Counted from the stretch's first letter, positions 23,326 to 34,683 are shown. The stretch is 64,000 nt of DNA from Chrysopilus asiliformis (GCA_964034945.1 OZ035961.1:30902184-30966183); one strand, 5' to 3'. Numbers and translations: made by a program. The notes: a model not told the origin generated them from the sequence alone.

Positions 23326-23635
23326 TCGTGTCTGTTTGTCTGTCTGGCTGTCAGATCAAATCTTGCAACCCAATTTTGACCCACTTCCACTTGTCCGATT
23401 GACTTGAAATTTTGCACACTTATATAAGTCAGATGACAATACAATATTTTCACTACTTGGACCTTGTAAGGATAACGGAAGGTCCTGTAAGGATAACGTG
23501 ATTATCCTTTTCTCCAAATTTTCCGGAAAAAAATCTATTCTGGGGGTTTTTGGGGTCGCTGAATACGATTCTCAAGTTAAAAAGCCTGTAAGAACATCTC
23601 AAATGTAAGGATATATATTCGAAGACTAAAAAGAA
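23326..23635 (+). repeat. GTCY-core dispersed repeat copy
   Basis: CGTGTCTGTTTGTCTGTCTGGCTGTC core (about 23327-23352), followed by the downstream context typical of these elements (CCGATTGACTTGAAATTTTG). A tail with GTAAGGATAACG words is shared, inverted, with 36190-36440. Confidence 0.6.
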
Positions 23636-23923
23636 CAAAATAAAAAAAAATTAAAAAAAAATTTTTTTAAAAAAAGCTTTTATTAAAAAAGAATGCACTA
23701 AAAAGAAAAAAATAATTTTCTGGACGCTGTGTATCACAAATATAAAAGCTTTTAAAAAGCGAGATAAAGCATAAAACAATAAAATAAAAATTTATCTCGC
23801 TTTTAAAAAGCTTTTATATTTGTGATACACAGCGTCCAGAAAATTATTTTTTTCTTTTTAGTGCATTCTTTTTTAATAAAAGCTTTTTTTTAAAATTTTT
23901 TTTTTATTTTTTTTTGATTGTAA
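23636..23923. repeat. long near-perfect palindrome (hairpin)
   Basis: Arms of at least 94 bp (about 23675-23768 and 23791-23884) around a 22-nt spacer. They include TCTGGACGCTGTGTATCACA and its mirror TGTGATACACAGCGTCCAGA, and I see only one mismatch. The outer A/T-rich arms extend the symmetry to about 23636 and 23923. Such identity implies a recent foldback insertion or active homogenisation. A transcript would form a long double-stranded stem. Confidence 0.85.
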
Positions 23924-24781
23924 AACCGGCTATTAATTTATATCGAAATCAAAAAAATGTTAAACGCAAAAATGTTTAAAATAAAATTTAACATAGCTAT
24001 TTCATGCTTCAGATTTCAAACGGATCACAATCGACGAATATTTTCATGATTTTCTTAAAAATGGTGCACCATATCGCAAAATCAATTAAGACAAAAAATG
24101 TTTGGAATATGTTTTTACATAATTCTTCAATACATCATATTACAATAGGGGCGACTGTCAAAGAGATACAACCTGACAAGCTATTTTTTATGTAATGTTT
24201 TATAACAGAGCAGAACAAAACGATGGCAAAAAGCGAGAATCACGATCGTTCTAATTTAACTACAAAATACTATTCAAAACCAAAAATTAGAACATAGTCG
24301 ATTTTTTGGCATTTTTCTCGCATAACACCATATCTCCGCCATTCATAAATATATCCGTCCACTTAATGTTAAATATGTAAAATATTCAATCGAAATATAC
24401 TAAAACTCTTTTTTAATTTTGATTTAATATTTCCTGTTGCACAATTGTAGAGAATGCAGCTTAACTCCAATGATTTTTCCAACAATTTTATTGAAAAAAG
24501 AAAATAATAGGCGTTAATTTATGATCGGATGTTACTTTAGTAAACTTTAGTTTGTTTTTCGAAAATCAAATGTATTTTCATTAATTTTTTTGAGAGTGGT
24601 TAGAAATTGGTGTATTTTGCATTTAAATTGCGGGCAGAAGTATTCACAAACGGCGCAAATATGGTATTTCACGAAAAAAAATTGCGAAAAAATCGATAAG
24701 ATTTTGGGTAGTACCTATCTTATTAATTTAACATCAATCCGTATACTCGGGATCCACAAGCTACACTCTAGAAAATTTTAT
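23924..24781. other. intergenic, no gene seen
   Basis: AT-rich with no supportable gene or repeat. Confidence 0.4.
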
Positions 24782-24843
24782 TGTAATTTTACCCCTATTA
24801 TCGTAGGAAACCATTTTCCTACGATAATAGGGGTAAAATTACA
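24782..24843. repeat. perfect 29-bp-arm hairpin with 4-nt loop
   Basis: The arm TGTAATTTTACCCCTATTAT... (24782-24810) is exactly complementary to 24815-24843, separated by CCAT. It belongs to the TAATTTTAC-rich repeat region that follows. Confidence 0.9.
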
Positions 24844-25480
24844 CCGAGTCGTAATGGCTTAAAAACTATGCATTTTTACTCATTTTGTGACGTACAAAAG
24901 CCTCTTTTACGGGGGAACTTTAAGCTAAATAAGAAGTAAAAGTACAATACGGGTGTAATTTTACGACATGGATGTTTAAAATTACCACATTTTTGTTGTA
25001 ATTTTCCTCCTATTTGGTAGCAAAACCGCGTCTTAAAGGTGTAATTTTACGACATTTTTTGTTTAAAATTACACCAAAAATGGTATTAGAATTTCTCGGC
25101 TTATACGGTCTGCAAAAACAAAAATATTATATTATTGCGGATGTTTTCACATCCAAATTTCCCGGGCATGTCTGCCATGTGGCAGGCGCCACACAGGATT
25201 TTGGTAGAGTAAAACTCGATTCGAGTATTTATACTCCGATGCCACAAACCTTATGCGAATTATAAGGTTAAGGTGAAATTGTCCGTACAATAATGCAAAA
25301 ATACCCTGCGAGCTTGTTTTTACACCAAAATGAGAGTAAAAATACGAATATTGGTCGAAATTTTACGCAAGGTTTAAAATTACCCTATTTCTAGTGTAAG
25401 ATTAATGTTTTTTTGGGTGAGTTTACAACTTAAATGGTGTGCGAGCTAAATTCTGATTTTTTTTCGAAATTTTACGACGT
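24844..25480. repeat. degenerate array of GTAATTTTAC palindromic units
   Basis: Similar units, each pairing GTAATTTTACGACAT with GTTTAAAATTAC, recur at about 24953, 25039 and (diverged) 25365. A separate hairpin GGATGTTTTCACATCC lies at 25138-25153 and recurs as GGATGTTTTCACGTCC at about 40955. Probably a decayed foldback element. No gene. Confidence 0.5.
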
Positions 25481-26390
25481 TTTTGCAAATTTACCCCGTT
25501 TTTACCCCATTTTTCGGTTTAAATTCAAATTCATTTTCTTAAAGTAGTTTATCTTAAAGTGTGGATGTCCACTCATTTTTCGTAAAAAAAGGTCTAAACC
25601 TCCTTAAATTCAATTAAATAAACTTATTATACCACAAAATATAATAATTTTATTGCACTCACATATTTAGATATAAGACCATTAATATTGAATATCCAAC
25701 AAAAAAAATTTACTAGTTATTCAAGTTACACAACGTGGTATGATTACAATTGGGGATATCGAAAGTAATTTGAAGTATTCAACTCCAATAATGAACATAT
25801 CGATGGTAATAAAATTAAAGCACATAATAGAACCAAAACCGACGCCTTCGGATATCAATTATTCGACGCTTTGGCAGATGAATGAAATCATAAATTCTAA
25901 AAAAAATTATGTAAAACTCAAAAATTCAATCATGATGGCGAACTCTATATTCAGGTTTTCCATTTGTTACGTATTCAAAATAAAAGGGCATTGACAATTA
26001 TTCAATTTTGTCAATTATATATTAAATTTAAAAATTTTTAGTTAAGTTAAATAGTATTTCTGTCATCATAGAAAGGGTCAGCACTAAATCAAATTTAATT
26101 AAAGACTAGTGTTAAGTCACAAGGCTAACAACAGGAAAAAATTCTCAGCATGGGTGAACTCGCATTTTTTTTACCTGGCCTGGAAGGTATAACTCACGTT
26201 TTTACCACAATCGGAGTTAGAAAAGTTTATCTTTGTTATAAAAGTGTAAACATAGTTACTAATGTTAAACGATCGATATCATAAGCCGAGTATAAAGGTT
26301 TATTGCTTCATCCAAACTTTGGCTGATGTGTTTATCTGGAGATGGGGGCACGAAGCATTTATTTTCGGTTATTTTTATTTCTGCAAAATG
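25481..26390. other. intergenic, no gene seen
   Basis: AT-rich. The ORF at 25740-25994 has no recognisable domain and is not supported as a gene. Confidence 0.4.
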
Positions 26391-26495
26391 TTACGAAACT
26401 TTGCAGTTTGCAGTTTTATTCGCTGAAATGAAAGGTAACTCCCATCGCCCATCTTGAGATCTCTCAAAAAATGATTGAATGGATTACATATCATT
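26391..26495 (+). promoter_or_regulatory. shared proximal promoter module (copy 1)
   Basis: Blocks TTACGAAACTTTGCAG, GAAATGAAAGGTAACTCCCA and GAATGGATTACATATCATT appear in the same order and spacing upstream of the genes at 34883 and 38904, but not upstream of genes 1 and 2. The module lies about 20-150 bp upstream of the TATA box. Conservation between paralogues could mark binding sites or simply recent duplication. Confidence 0.6.
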
Positions 26496-26511
26496 AGGTT
26501 CGATTTAAAGA

Positions 26512-26549
26512 TATAAAAGCTGATTCATAAAGGTGAAATATCATCAGTT
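26512..26549 (+). promoter_or_regulatory. core promoter: TATA box and initiator
   Basis: TATAAAAG at 26512-26519 and TCAGTT at 26544-26549. The +1 A is 26546, 34 bp from the TATA start. Confidence 0.85.
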
Positions 26550-26584
26550 CATTCGTGAATTTCGACAAGCAAACTAAGTTCAAC

Positions 26585-27603
26585 ATGCGCGCATTTTTGG
26601 TATATTTCATTTGAAGGATTAAGGATATTCAAGGATTATAATCGATTGCTTATTGATTGCAGGTTTTGTGCTTGGCAGCCATCGCTGTTGCTGCACCACA
26701 ATACAACTATAATCAACCTGGAGGAGCCGTGGGTGGCGGTGGCTTCTCATCAGGCGGAGGTGGAGGATTTGTAGGAGGTGGCAGTTTTGGAGGTGGCAGT
26801 GGATTTAGCGGTGGTGCTGGAGGAGGTTTTGCTAGGGGCGGTGGCGCAGGATTCGGAGGTGGTTCAGGTTTCGGAGGTGGTTCAGCTTTCGGAGCAGGTG
26901 CAGGATTCGGGGGTGGCGCAGGACATGGAGGCGGCGCAGGACACGGTGGTGGTGTAATTGTCACGAAACATTTCCACAGCTTTGGAGCTCCTGAAGAACA
27001 TGACGAAGCTGGTGCCCATCAAGTAATTAGCGCTGGTCCATCCCATAAACACTACCGTGTTGTCTTCATCAAGGCCCCACACCAATCTGCCGGCGCTGCT
27101 GCCCTTTCAGTTGCCCAGGCCCAGAACGAAGAAAAGACTGTCATCTACGTTTTGAGTAAGAAGGTCGATGCATCCGATATCCAAGCCAACATCCAAGCTG
27201 CTCCTCACCACCCAAGCAAACCAGAAGTATTCTTCATCAAATACAAGACCCCAGCAGAAGCTGCCCATGCTCAACGCACCATTCAAGGTAACTTAAAAAA
27301 ATTTACATCTTCAAAAAGGATTTTTTTTAACAATTCATTTATTTTTTTCCAGCCCAATACGACTCATTGGGAGGAACCAGCCAAGTATCCGACGAAGGAC
27401 TCGCTCCAGTTACCTCAGTTATTGGATCTCTCGGTGGTGGTCATGGTGGTCACGGAGGTGGTATTGGCGGAGGACATGGCGGTGGTATTGGCGGTGGTAT
27501 TGGCGGAGGTCACGGGGGTGGTATTGGCGGTGGTATTGCTATTGGCGGTGGTCACGGTGGTGCCGGAGGCGCAGTTGGCGGTGCTTATCTCCCACCAAAC
27601 TAA
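26585..27603 (+). CDS. Twdl: Tweedle cuticular protein (DUF243), gene 3
   Basis: Exons 26585-26599 (MRAFL), 26663-27287 and 27353-27603 give 296 aa. The introns are 63 and 65 nt. The signal segment is VLCLAAIAVAAPQ. Residues 23-102 are a Gly-rich repeat of GFGGG(A/S) units encoded by imperfect 18-nt repeats, with GHGGG before the domain. DUF243 spans about 104-212 with IVTKHFHSF, RVVFIKAPHQ, EEKTVIYVLSKK and KPEVFFIKYKT. The tail AQYDSLGGTSQVSDEG is followed by GGGHGGG(I) repeats, His-rich compared with genes 1 and 2, ending YLPPN. AATAAA lies at 27658-27663. It is nearly identical to genes 4 and 5 in the domain and in the introns. Cuticle role inferred from the family. Confidence 0.96.
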
Positions 27604-27663
27604 ATTGTTACAAAGACTTTTACTTCCTGTATTTTTGTTGAGTTTATATATTTTTTAAATAAA

Positions 27664-28569
27664 TACATTGAGCTATTAGGTTAAACAAATGTTTTTTTTA
27701 TTTCACTTTCAACTGAAATCAATTTAAAAGGATAAGTAGACGTTATATTTTAAACGTGATTGCAAATGATATTTTTAACTACAGCATTAAACCGAACTGG
27801 AAGCTGAAGTGAAAACTGAGTGAAAACCGCATTTTTTTTAGCAAACCAGGATTTTTAGAAAAATGAAAAACCGAAACCGTGACCGAAACGGACTTTTTTC
27901 GCGGTTTTTCACTCTTTATCGCTCTTTTTAAATCACAATTTTTAAGATTTATGGTTGATTTCCCTGTAATTAAAAATTTATTTTTGATAAGAATTATAGA
28001 ATATTTGTGAATGGTATTTTATTCCAAAAAAATTATTGTAGACCTTGATTTTGCACGATTTCCCACCGGCTTCAAAACAACACGAATTTAAAAAAAAAAA
28101 TGCGCGACAAAAATCCGAAATTTAATTTTGATGTATTTTGCTTGGTTATTTATACATACGGACGTGTGAATTTTTATATTTGGTTGAAAATTTGTTTTCT
28201 AATGTAAAACCACCTTCTAAATTTAAAAAAAAAGTCCCAATGGAAGATCCCTTGCTGAAAATTTAGCTATAACTTAAACGGGGTAATTATGATAGCGAAA
28301 AAACATTTAATGTATGTAGATACACCATGCAGTGTAGAGTTAAGATTATCCCAAATGAATCGGAACCTAAACGTATTTAATTTAGTGTTAAAATTTATTG
28401 AGCACTAAAAAAGTGCTCACTAAATATGCAAAACATGTTCTACTTCGGCTAGAGGAATTTTCCTTTATTGAAATTTTCATAATATCAGTTGAATATATTT
28501 ATAAAATGAATCTATCAAAAATCTTCGAATAACATCTAAAGACCTTGTTGATATAGTTGACATTTCAAC
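27664..28569. other. intergenic, no gene seen
   Basis: AT-rich with repeated AAACCGAAxCGG-like words (about 27790-27910, and again at 29100-29240) that may be the two ends of one decayed element. No gene. Confidence 0.35.
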
Positions 28570-28960
28570 CATTTTAAAAGATGTTTTGTACCTCAGACGT
28601 GTGAAATCTCGATTCGGTTTAAAAAACTCTCCAACAAATCATGCGCAAAATTCGACCCATTTCGTCCTGCAGCCATCGTATTCGCCCGATTTAGCACTGC
28701 CTATTCCCTAAGCTTAAAATACTGGTCCGGGACACCGTTTCGAGATATAACCGCTTCGACAACGTGAACCGCTGGAAGCTTTGAAGGCTATTCCAGAAAG
28801 TGATTTTTTGGGTTGTTTTGAGAATTGCAAAAAGAGTTGGCATAGATGCATTATATCGAATGAGGTTTATTTTGAAGGCGATGAAATAGATTTAGAAGAA
28901 TAAATTAAGATTTTTCATCTTATTAAATCAATCCCGATACTTTTTGGGCACAGTAGTATG
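28570..28960 (+). pseudogene. mariner transposase C-terminal relic
   Basis: From 28775 the frame reads EALKAIPESDFLGCFENCKK and, after a few residues, CIISNEVYFEGDEIDLEE before a stop at 28901-28903. These are the typical closing residues of mariner transposases, where an Asn-Gly-Asp/YFEGD motif precedes the end. Upstream, SPDLALP in another frame matches the SPDLAPCDF catalytic region, so the coding sequence is frameshifted. CCCGATACTTTTTGGGCACA (to about 28952) looks like the 3' terminus. Not functional. Confidence 0.8.
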
Positions 28961-29284
28961 TAAACTTTTCTCATCTAATTATTCTCGTGGAAATTTTAGA
29001 TACGCATCTACCATGTAAAAATTAGTATTTAATAAAAGTACAAATTTAACAAATTTTATACAATTTGACTATTTTTGCCTTTTCTTGTGTTAAGCTGAAC
29101 TAAGAAACAAAAATACTTCGGAATCGGTTCCTGTAAACGAAACGGTACCTGCTGTTTTTTTAAAACCGGAGCGTAACCGGAAACGAAAAAAACTGGAGTG
29201 AAACCAAAAACCGAAGCGAAAAGATAACCAGTTCGAAGCTCTGATTATAACGCATTTTATATAAATCTTTGAGCGGATTATTTA
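28961..29284. other. intergenic, no gene seen
   Basis: AT-rich, with AACCGGAAACG/AACCGAAGCG words inverted relative to 27790-27910. No gene. Confidence 0.35.
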
Positions 29285-29731
29285 GCCTAGTACGCAGTTC
29301 GAGTAAAATGAAATTTTCCATACAAATTTAACACCAAGCTGAAAATTTTGCTCAGAAATTTTACCAAGCGGTACGCAGTTCGCTGGTAAAATGATGTGAA
29401 AAACTCATGTTGCAATGTTGCCTACACTACACTACACTAGATGGCGTAGAAAGTCTCCACTTGATTTTACCAGCATTTTAACTGTTCGGTACATTAAATT
29501 CGAGGTAAAAATTTGACAGATGAAAATAATAGAGGTTCTGTTTCCAGTTTTCTTAACGAGTGTGGTTTTTTAATTTAAAAAAATGGAAGAATATTTGGAT
29601 TTTGAAGAAATTGAGGAATTGAAATCTTAGCTGTCAATTTGATTTCTCCACAAACAGTTTTTACTTCGGTTTTAATGTGCCAATTTGGAGACCGCGTTAA
29701 AATTTCATTTTACTCGAACTGCGTACTAGGC
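29285..29731. mobile_element. 447-bp MITE with TTTA flanks
   Basis: Perfect TIRs: GCCTAGTACGCAGTTCGAGT on the left and ACTCGAACTGCGTACTAGGC on the right, continuing into AAAATGAAATTTT. Flanked by TTTA on both sides (29281-29284 and 29732-29735), a possible target duplication. Contains an internal copy of the GTACGCAGTTCG word at about 29371. Confidence 0.8.
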
Positions 29732-29735
29732 TTTA

Positions 29736-30567
29736 AAATCCATGAGCGGTAAAATACATTATATATATTAATTATATTAAAATATATTAAATATATTTTA
29801 ACAACATTTTAAATACAATAAAGCCAATTTTATTTACATATGACTTGATTTTTGAAGAGATTTGGATACTTACACTTTTGCAATTTTCCACGATTTGGAC
29901 ATAGGATTATTCAATTTAAAAATGTAAAAAAAACCAGGATCAAATTTAAAACATTCACAATGATCATTCATAGTGATTTATATTTAAATCGTTTATCTAA
30001 ATATTTTATGTCGTGGATGAATAATACAATAGTTTATTTTTGCATTTTTGAAAGTTCGACGTTTCTCAAGTTTACGCAATATTTTAGTACACTTAAACTC
30101 TTCAAACACATACTTTTGAACGTCGAATTTTTACCATCAAAGATAGTGGCGACAGAAGCATAAAAAACGTAAAACCAACGCCTTCCTATGTGATATATGC
30201 AAGAAATTATGAGATGAATGAACTGACCGCGTCTAATATGACAATAATATTTTATCTTTATCTCCGAAATATCAATCACAGCATAAAATTTTAAACGGTG
30301 TTAAAGTTTTTTTTATAGGATAAGTTAAGTAATGTGTTAATGGCAACAATAGGCGAAAATACATATTTTTTAAGAAAAGTTTTGTTACAATTGTAAATTT
30401 TCACATGTAATGTACAAAACTAATACGTAAAACCTTAAACTATAAAACTGTATAATGTTTGATAATGGGACTTGTTGAATCACGAGGTAAATTAAATCAA
30501 CACTGTATCTTGATACCTGACGGTCCAATTTGAAAATTTTGGAGCGATATTTCTAAACCAGATTATT
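29736..30567. other. intergenic, no gene seen
   Basis: AT-rich. ORFs on both strands around 29850-30280 have no recognisable domain. Confidence 0.4.
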
Positions 30568-32000
30568 TTTACTTTCTTCTACGGAGTATAATAAAGTATT
30601 GTATTCATGAAAAATTTCGACCTCTTAATTTTGCCTAAAAAACATTTCCCGATCACTCCTGAGTCGATTGGAGTCATATTTAAAAAATGTCTTTCTGTCT
30701 GTCAGTCTGTCTGTCAGTCTGTCAGTCTGTCTGTCAGTCTGTCAGTCTGTCAGTCTGTCTGTCAGTCTGTCAGTCTGTCAGTCTGTCAGTCTGTCAGTCT
30801 GTCAGTCTGTCAGTCTGTCAGTCTGTCAGTCTGTCAGTCTGTCAGTCTGTCAGTCTGTCAGTCTGTCAGTCTGTCAGTCTGTCAGTCTGTCAGTCTATCA
30901 GTCTGTCAGTCTGTCAGTCTGTCAGTCTGTCAGTCTGTCAGTCTGTCAGTCTGTCAGTCTGTCAGTCTGTCAGTCTGTCAGTCTGTCAGTCTGTCAGTCT
31001 GTCAGTCTGTCAGTCTGTCAGTCTGTCAGTCTGTCAGTCTGTCAGTCTGTCAGTCTGTCAGTCTGTCAGTCTGTCAGTCTGTCAGTCTGTCAGTCTGTCA
31101 GTCTGTCAGTCTGTCAGTCTGTCAGTCTGTCAGTCTGTCAGTCTGTCAGTCTGTCAGTCTGTCAGTCTGTCAGTCTGTCAGTCTGTCAGTCTGTCAGTCT
31201 GTCAGTCTGTCAGTCTGTCAGTCTGTCAGTCTGTCAGTCTGTCAGTCTGTCAGTCTGTCAGTCTGTCAGTCTGTCAGTCTGTCAGTCTGTCAGTCTGTCA
31301 GTCTGTCAGTCTGTCAGTCTGTCAGTCTGTCAGTCTGTCAGTCTGTCAGTCTGTCAGTCTGTCAGTCTGTCAGTCTGTCAGTCTGTCAGTCTGTCAGTCT
31401 GTCAGTCTGTCAGTCTGTCAGTCTGTCAGTCTGTCTGTCTGTCAGTCTGTCAGTCTGTGTACAAGATTTCTCAAAAACTAATAGAGCTAGCGCCATGAAA
31501 TTTTATAGGCATGTTGGGTCCTGAAATGGGACGATCCTATCAACTTTTGGTGGAAATCCGTTAACCGGAAGTATCCAAAATGGCGGTTTTTCAAAAATCG
31601 CAGTTTCGTTTTTGTCGATTTACTCCCAAACTACGCGTTTTTTAGTTGCCTTAAGTATGACAAAACTTGGAGAAAATAAAATTTCCCACACTTTTGTCTT
31701 TGGTTATAACTCGATATCTCAACCTGTTATCGAGATAAACCGTTATTTCCAAAAAAACAGTTTTTTGCGATTATCTCGAAAATTAACGGGTTTTTGCTGA
31801 CTGAATGCATGAAGTGAATTAATGAGAATGGCATTATGCACCATTTTGTTTCTTACCGTTATCCGTTATCTTTTACCGTTATTGAGATATTTAGATTAAA
31901 ATATAAAAAAATATATTTTTGCAAATTACTTGCAAATTAACATTTTTTCGACAAATTAATTTAAGAATTGGAGATGTTAAAATTTTCTACCTTTTTGCCA
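30568..32000 (+). repeat. dispersed repeat with expanded internal 8-bp satellite
   Basis: The left flank (TTCATGAAAAATTTCGACCT, ATCACTCCTGAGTCGATTGG) and right flank (GAGCTAGCGCCATGAAATTT, CAACTTTTGGTGGAAATCCG) match the inverted copy at 59260-59832. The element layout (flank, CTGT-rich core, flank) is the same as in the GTCY-core repeats. The core is expanded here (30695-31458). Confidence 0.8.
30695..31458 (+). repeat. (CAGTCTGT)n minisatellite, about 95 copies
   Basis: Nearly pure 8-bp tandem repeat over about 764 bp. Irregular CTGTCTGT insertions lie in the first 80 bp, there is one G-to-A change near 30897 and a CTGTCTGTCTGT near 31431. The unit contains no stop in any forward frame, so three overlapping long ORFs are artefacts of the array. 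Confidence 0.95.
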
Positions 32001-33785
32001 TTTACCGTAAAGTGATATCTCTTACAGTTCTCAAGTTATCTCAAATTTTGTATGTTTTTGATATTTTTGGATGAACCAACAATTTATTGGGAGGTTGTAC
32101 TGGGTTGACAATACGACAGGGCTCTAGCGTAAATTGCACAGGGTCGTAGATTTTGTAGAAGAAAGTTTTGTGTTGACCACAACTGATATTTTTATTTGGT
32201 TTTTCGATTTACGCAAATGATGTAAGTAATTACGCACGTACACCAAATAGGCGTTTCTTCGAAAGTAAAAAAAATAATTAAAAAAAATTTACACAATATA
32301 ATTACTGTCATTAATGAATAGCGAAAATGAGGTTGTTTATTCAAAAAGTGAGGTAAGATGAATGAGGTAGTGTCTAAAATCAACTATTCTTATGAGTCAG
32401 TAAGGTACAAATGAATTAGATTTAGAAAGAAACATACCTTTATCTACCCACACTCAAAAAAATAATGCGTAATCTATGAAAAACTTAACAAAGTCTATGG
32501 AAATTTAGGCGTGATTTGGGCCATAGAACCTATGACAAAAATTCATTATTTTTATGATTCGATTTACATACTATGAAAAAATTTCATTGATCAATGGTAA
32601 AGTAAAAACTCATAAAAATTTCACACTAGTTTTTTTTGTTCTTCCCAATAATGATTTCGATTTGCTTGCGTTTTTGTTCTCTTTTTTACTATTATCAATT
32701 CACTTACACATTTGCTTTACTTATACTTTTAAAATTCGCTCACCTTCAACAACATTGGATCACCTTCCATTTATTTCATTTTGCTTCCAGCAACATGTTC
32801 CAAGCGATGGAACTTCCGTTACTGTTAGCACCCATTCTAAAGTGTATACTAACCATAAAATATTTTTGGTTGTGCGAATTATATCACAAAGGCACATTTT
32901 TTCACGATTTTTTTGAAATTTTCCATTCGTATTAGTAAGTGTTCCTAAAAACAATATTTATTCTTTAAAAAAAAGGTTATATATTATGAAACCGACTTAA
33001 AAATTACTTTTTCTTAAAATAAATGATGTTTTTCATAATCCAAATGATTTTTCTCGTATTTTATGGAGTTTTTTCTAGTTTGAAGTTTTTCATAAATCGA
33101 AAAACTTTTCCTGTATTTTATGGAGTTTTTCCTAGCACGTCTTGCAAATAATGAAATATTTTCATAGATCTGATGAACGACATATTTCTGAGTGAAACAA
33201 TAACAGGATAACTTTCTTACATATTCAAATTTCCTACGATGCAAAAATTGAGTATTTTTTTTTTCACTAAAAAACTTGAGAACTAATTAAGCTAAAAACT
33301 TGCAATTTAGCAAGACTTCCTTTTTTATGTAAAAAAAAATCAGATTCAAAAACAGGAAAAATGGAGCCACTCTTTATCCCCTCCCTCACACAAAAAGATT
33401 TTTGTTTACAAATTTCTCTAAAACGCTTAATTTTTCCAAAAAGTCTGTTAAGACAAAAACTTATTAGAATATCATTAGCAATCCAAGTGGAGTCAACTTT
33501 TATAAATCTAGTTGGATTGCAGAACTTCTATATGTAAGAAAGGTAAGAACACGGTAAAAAATCTTGGATTAAATTCTAATCGAAATTGGATTACACTGGT
33601 CCTATATGTAATCCAAAGCGACATTCTAATCCAATAGTATAAATTAGAATTTTTTTTAAATTTATTTTTGGTTTAATTTAGTATTAAAGTCTACAATTTT
33701 GATTAAATTGCAGGCAGTAATATTAAAAGTATTAAAGTTCAATATATAATAAAAAACGATTAAAATATGAAGGCAAAAAAGACTA
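32001..33785. other. intergenic; small tandem duplication
   Basis: At about 33027-33140 a 55-60-bp unit is duplicated (TTTTTCATAA... then GTATTTTATGGAGTTTTT). ORFs around 32554-32935 are AT-driven and have no recognisable domain. No gene. Confidence 0.4.
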
Positions 33786-33874
33786 AAATATTTTCAATAA
33801 TTCACATGTCCTAAATTTTAGTCTTAATACAATTAAGACTAAAATTTAGTACATGTGAATTATTGAAAATATTT
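33786..33874. repeat. near-perfect 43-bp-arm hairpin
   Basis: AAATATTTTCAATAATTCAC (33786-33805) is mirrored by GTGAATTATTGAAAATATTT (ending 33874). The inner arms carry AAATTTTAGTCTTAAT and its mirror with a 3-nt loop. One mismatch seen. Confidence 0.85.
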
Positions 33875-33956
33875 AATACAAATACAATTAGCTTTCGTCA
33901 ATATAATTTTTGGATTGAAAAATACACCAGAATTTTTGGCCGTGAACGACATCGTT

Positions 33957-34100
33957 AGGGTGACCATAATAAAAGTTCTTTTTTAGAAAAGAGTGGGGGT
34001 AATTACATACGATGCATTAAAAATTAGTCTCTGCTCACCAACATACACCTCCATCTTCCCAACCCCCAGTATTCTGTCCCGGATTCACAAAAACCTATGT
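33957..34100 (+). mobile_element. fragment of AGGGTGACCATA element
   Basis: Starts AGGGTGACCATAA and contains TTTAGAAAAGAGT and CTGTCCCGGATTC. Both internal words also occur in the element at 6863-7258. The second terminus is missing, so it is truncated. Confidence 0.55.
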
Positions 34101-34683
34101 ATCCTATCAAAAAAATTTCCAGATCCGCACTGTTTCCTTTTAAATGTAATTTCATTGTATTATTCAATTTTGGCACTATCCAGGGGTTTGTATTTCGATC
34201 GAACTGAATTATTAGAATTACGCCACATAAGGTATTTTACGATTATTTGTTTAGCAACAGAACTTGTTTTCTAATTTTAGGTTTCAAAGTGTGGCAGAGC
34301 TCAAGCAAAAATTTATTTTCAATGATAGAACATATTTTTTTTTTAAATTATGAATCTAGTTATTTATTTATATTTTATGGTGCTTAAATCTCCGATTTTG
34401 ACCAAGACAAATTACGGTTATGCCTCCATGGGTTTCTACCTGAAAGATCAGATTCGCGATTCCACATTCTGCCTACGTAACTAATTAAAGTAAAACAAAT
34501 TATGTGGTTTATCAGATTATGGGTACGTTTTTTATTAGTTGTTTTTCTTATTATGTTTCGACTTTGATAAGAGGTACAAAACTATTGTCTTTTCACACTT
34601 GCAAATCGTTTAGACAAATCCATGAAACTTTTTCTAAGTTAGCAACCATTTCTCCTTTATCATTTTTTTTTATCATCATAAAA
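34101..34683. other. intergenic, no gene seen
   Basis: AT-rich flank upstream of gene 4. No gene or clear repeat. Confidence 0.4.

Noticed and set aside
26713..27085. Pro-rich reverse-strand ORF opposite gene 3, with similar ones opposite genes 4, 5, 6 and 8
   Set aside because: They are antisense shadows of GGN glycine codons, which read as CCN proline on the other strand. They have no promoter or conserved start.
30695..31458. Regularly spaced array considered as CRISPR
   Set aside because: The 8-bp units are contiguous with no unique spacers, and the genome is eukaryotic. It is a minisatellite.
30607..31524. Long forward ORFs (264-305 codons) with SVCQSVSL repeats
   Set aside because: All three forward frames are open because the 8-bp satellite unit has no stop. 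This is an artefact of the tandem repeat, not a protein gene.
32554..32935. Overlapping ORFs with hydrophobic stretches (possible membrane protein)
   Set aside because: Phe/Leu/Ile richness follows from the T-rich strand. No start context, splice sites or homologous motif.
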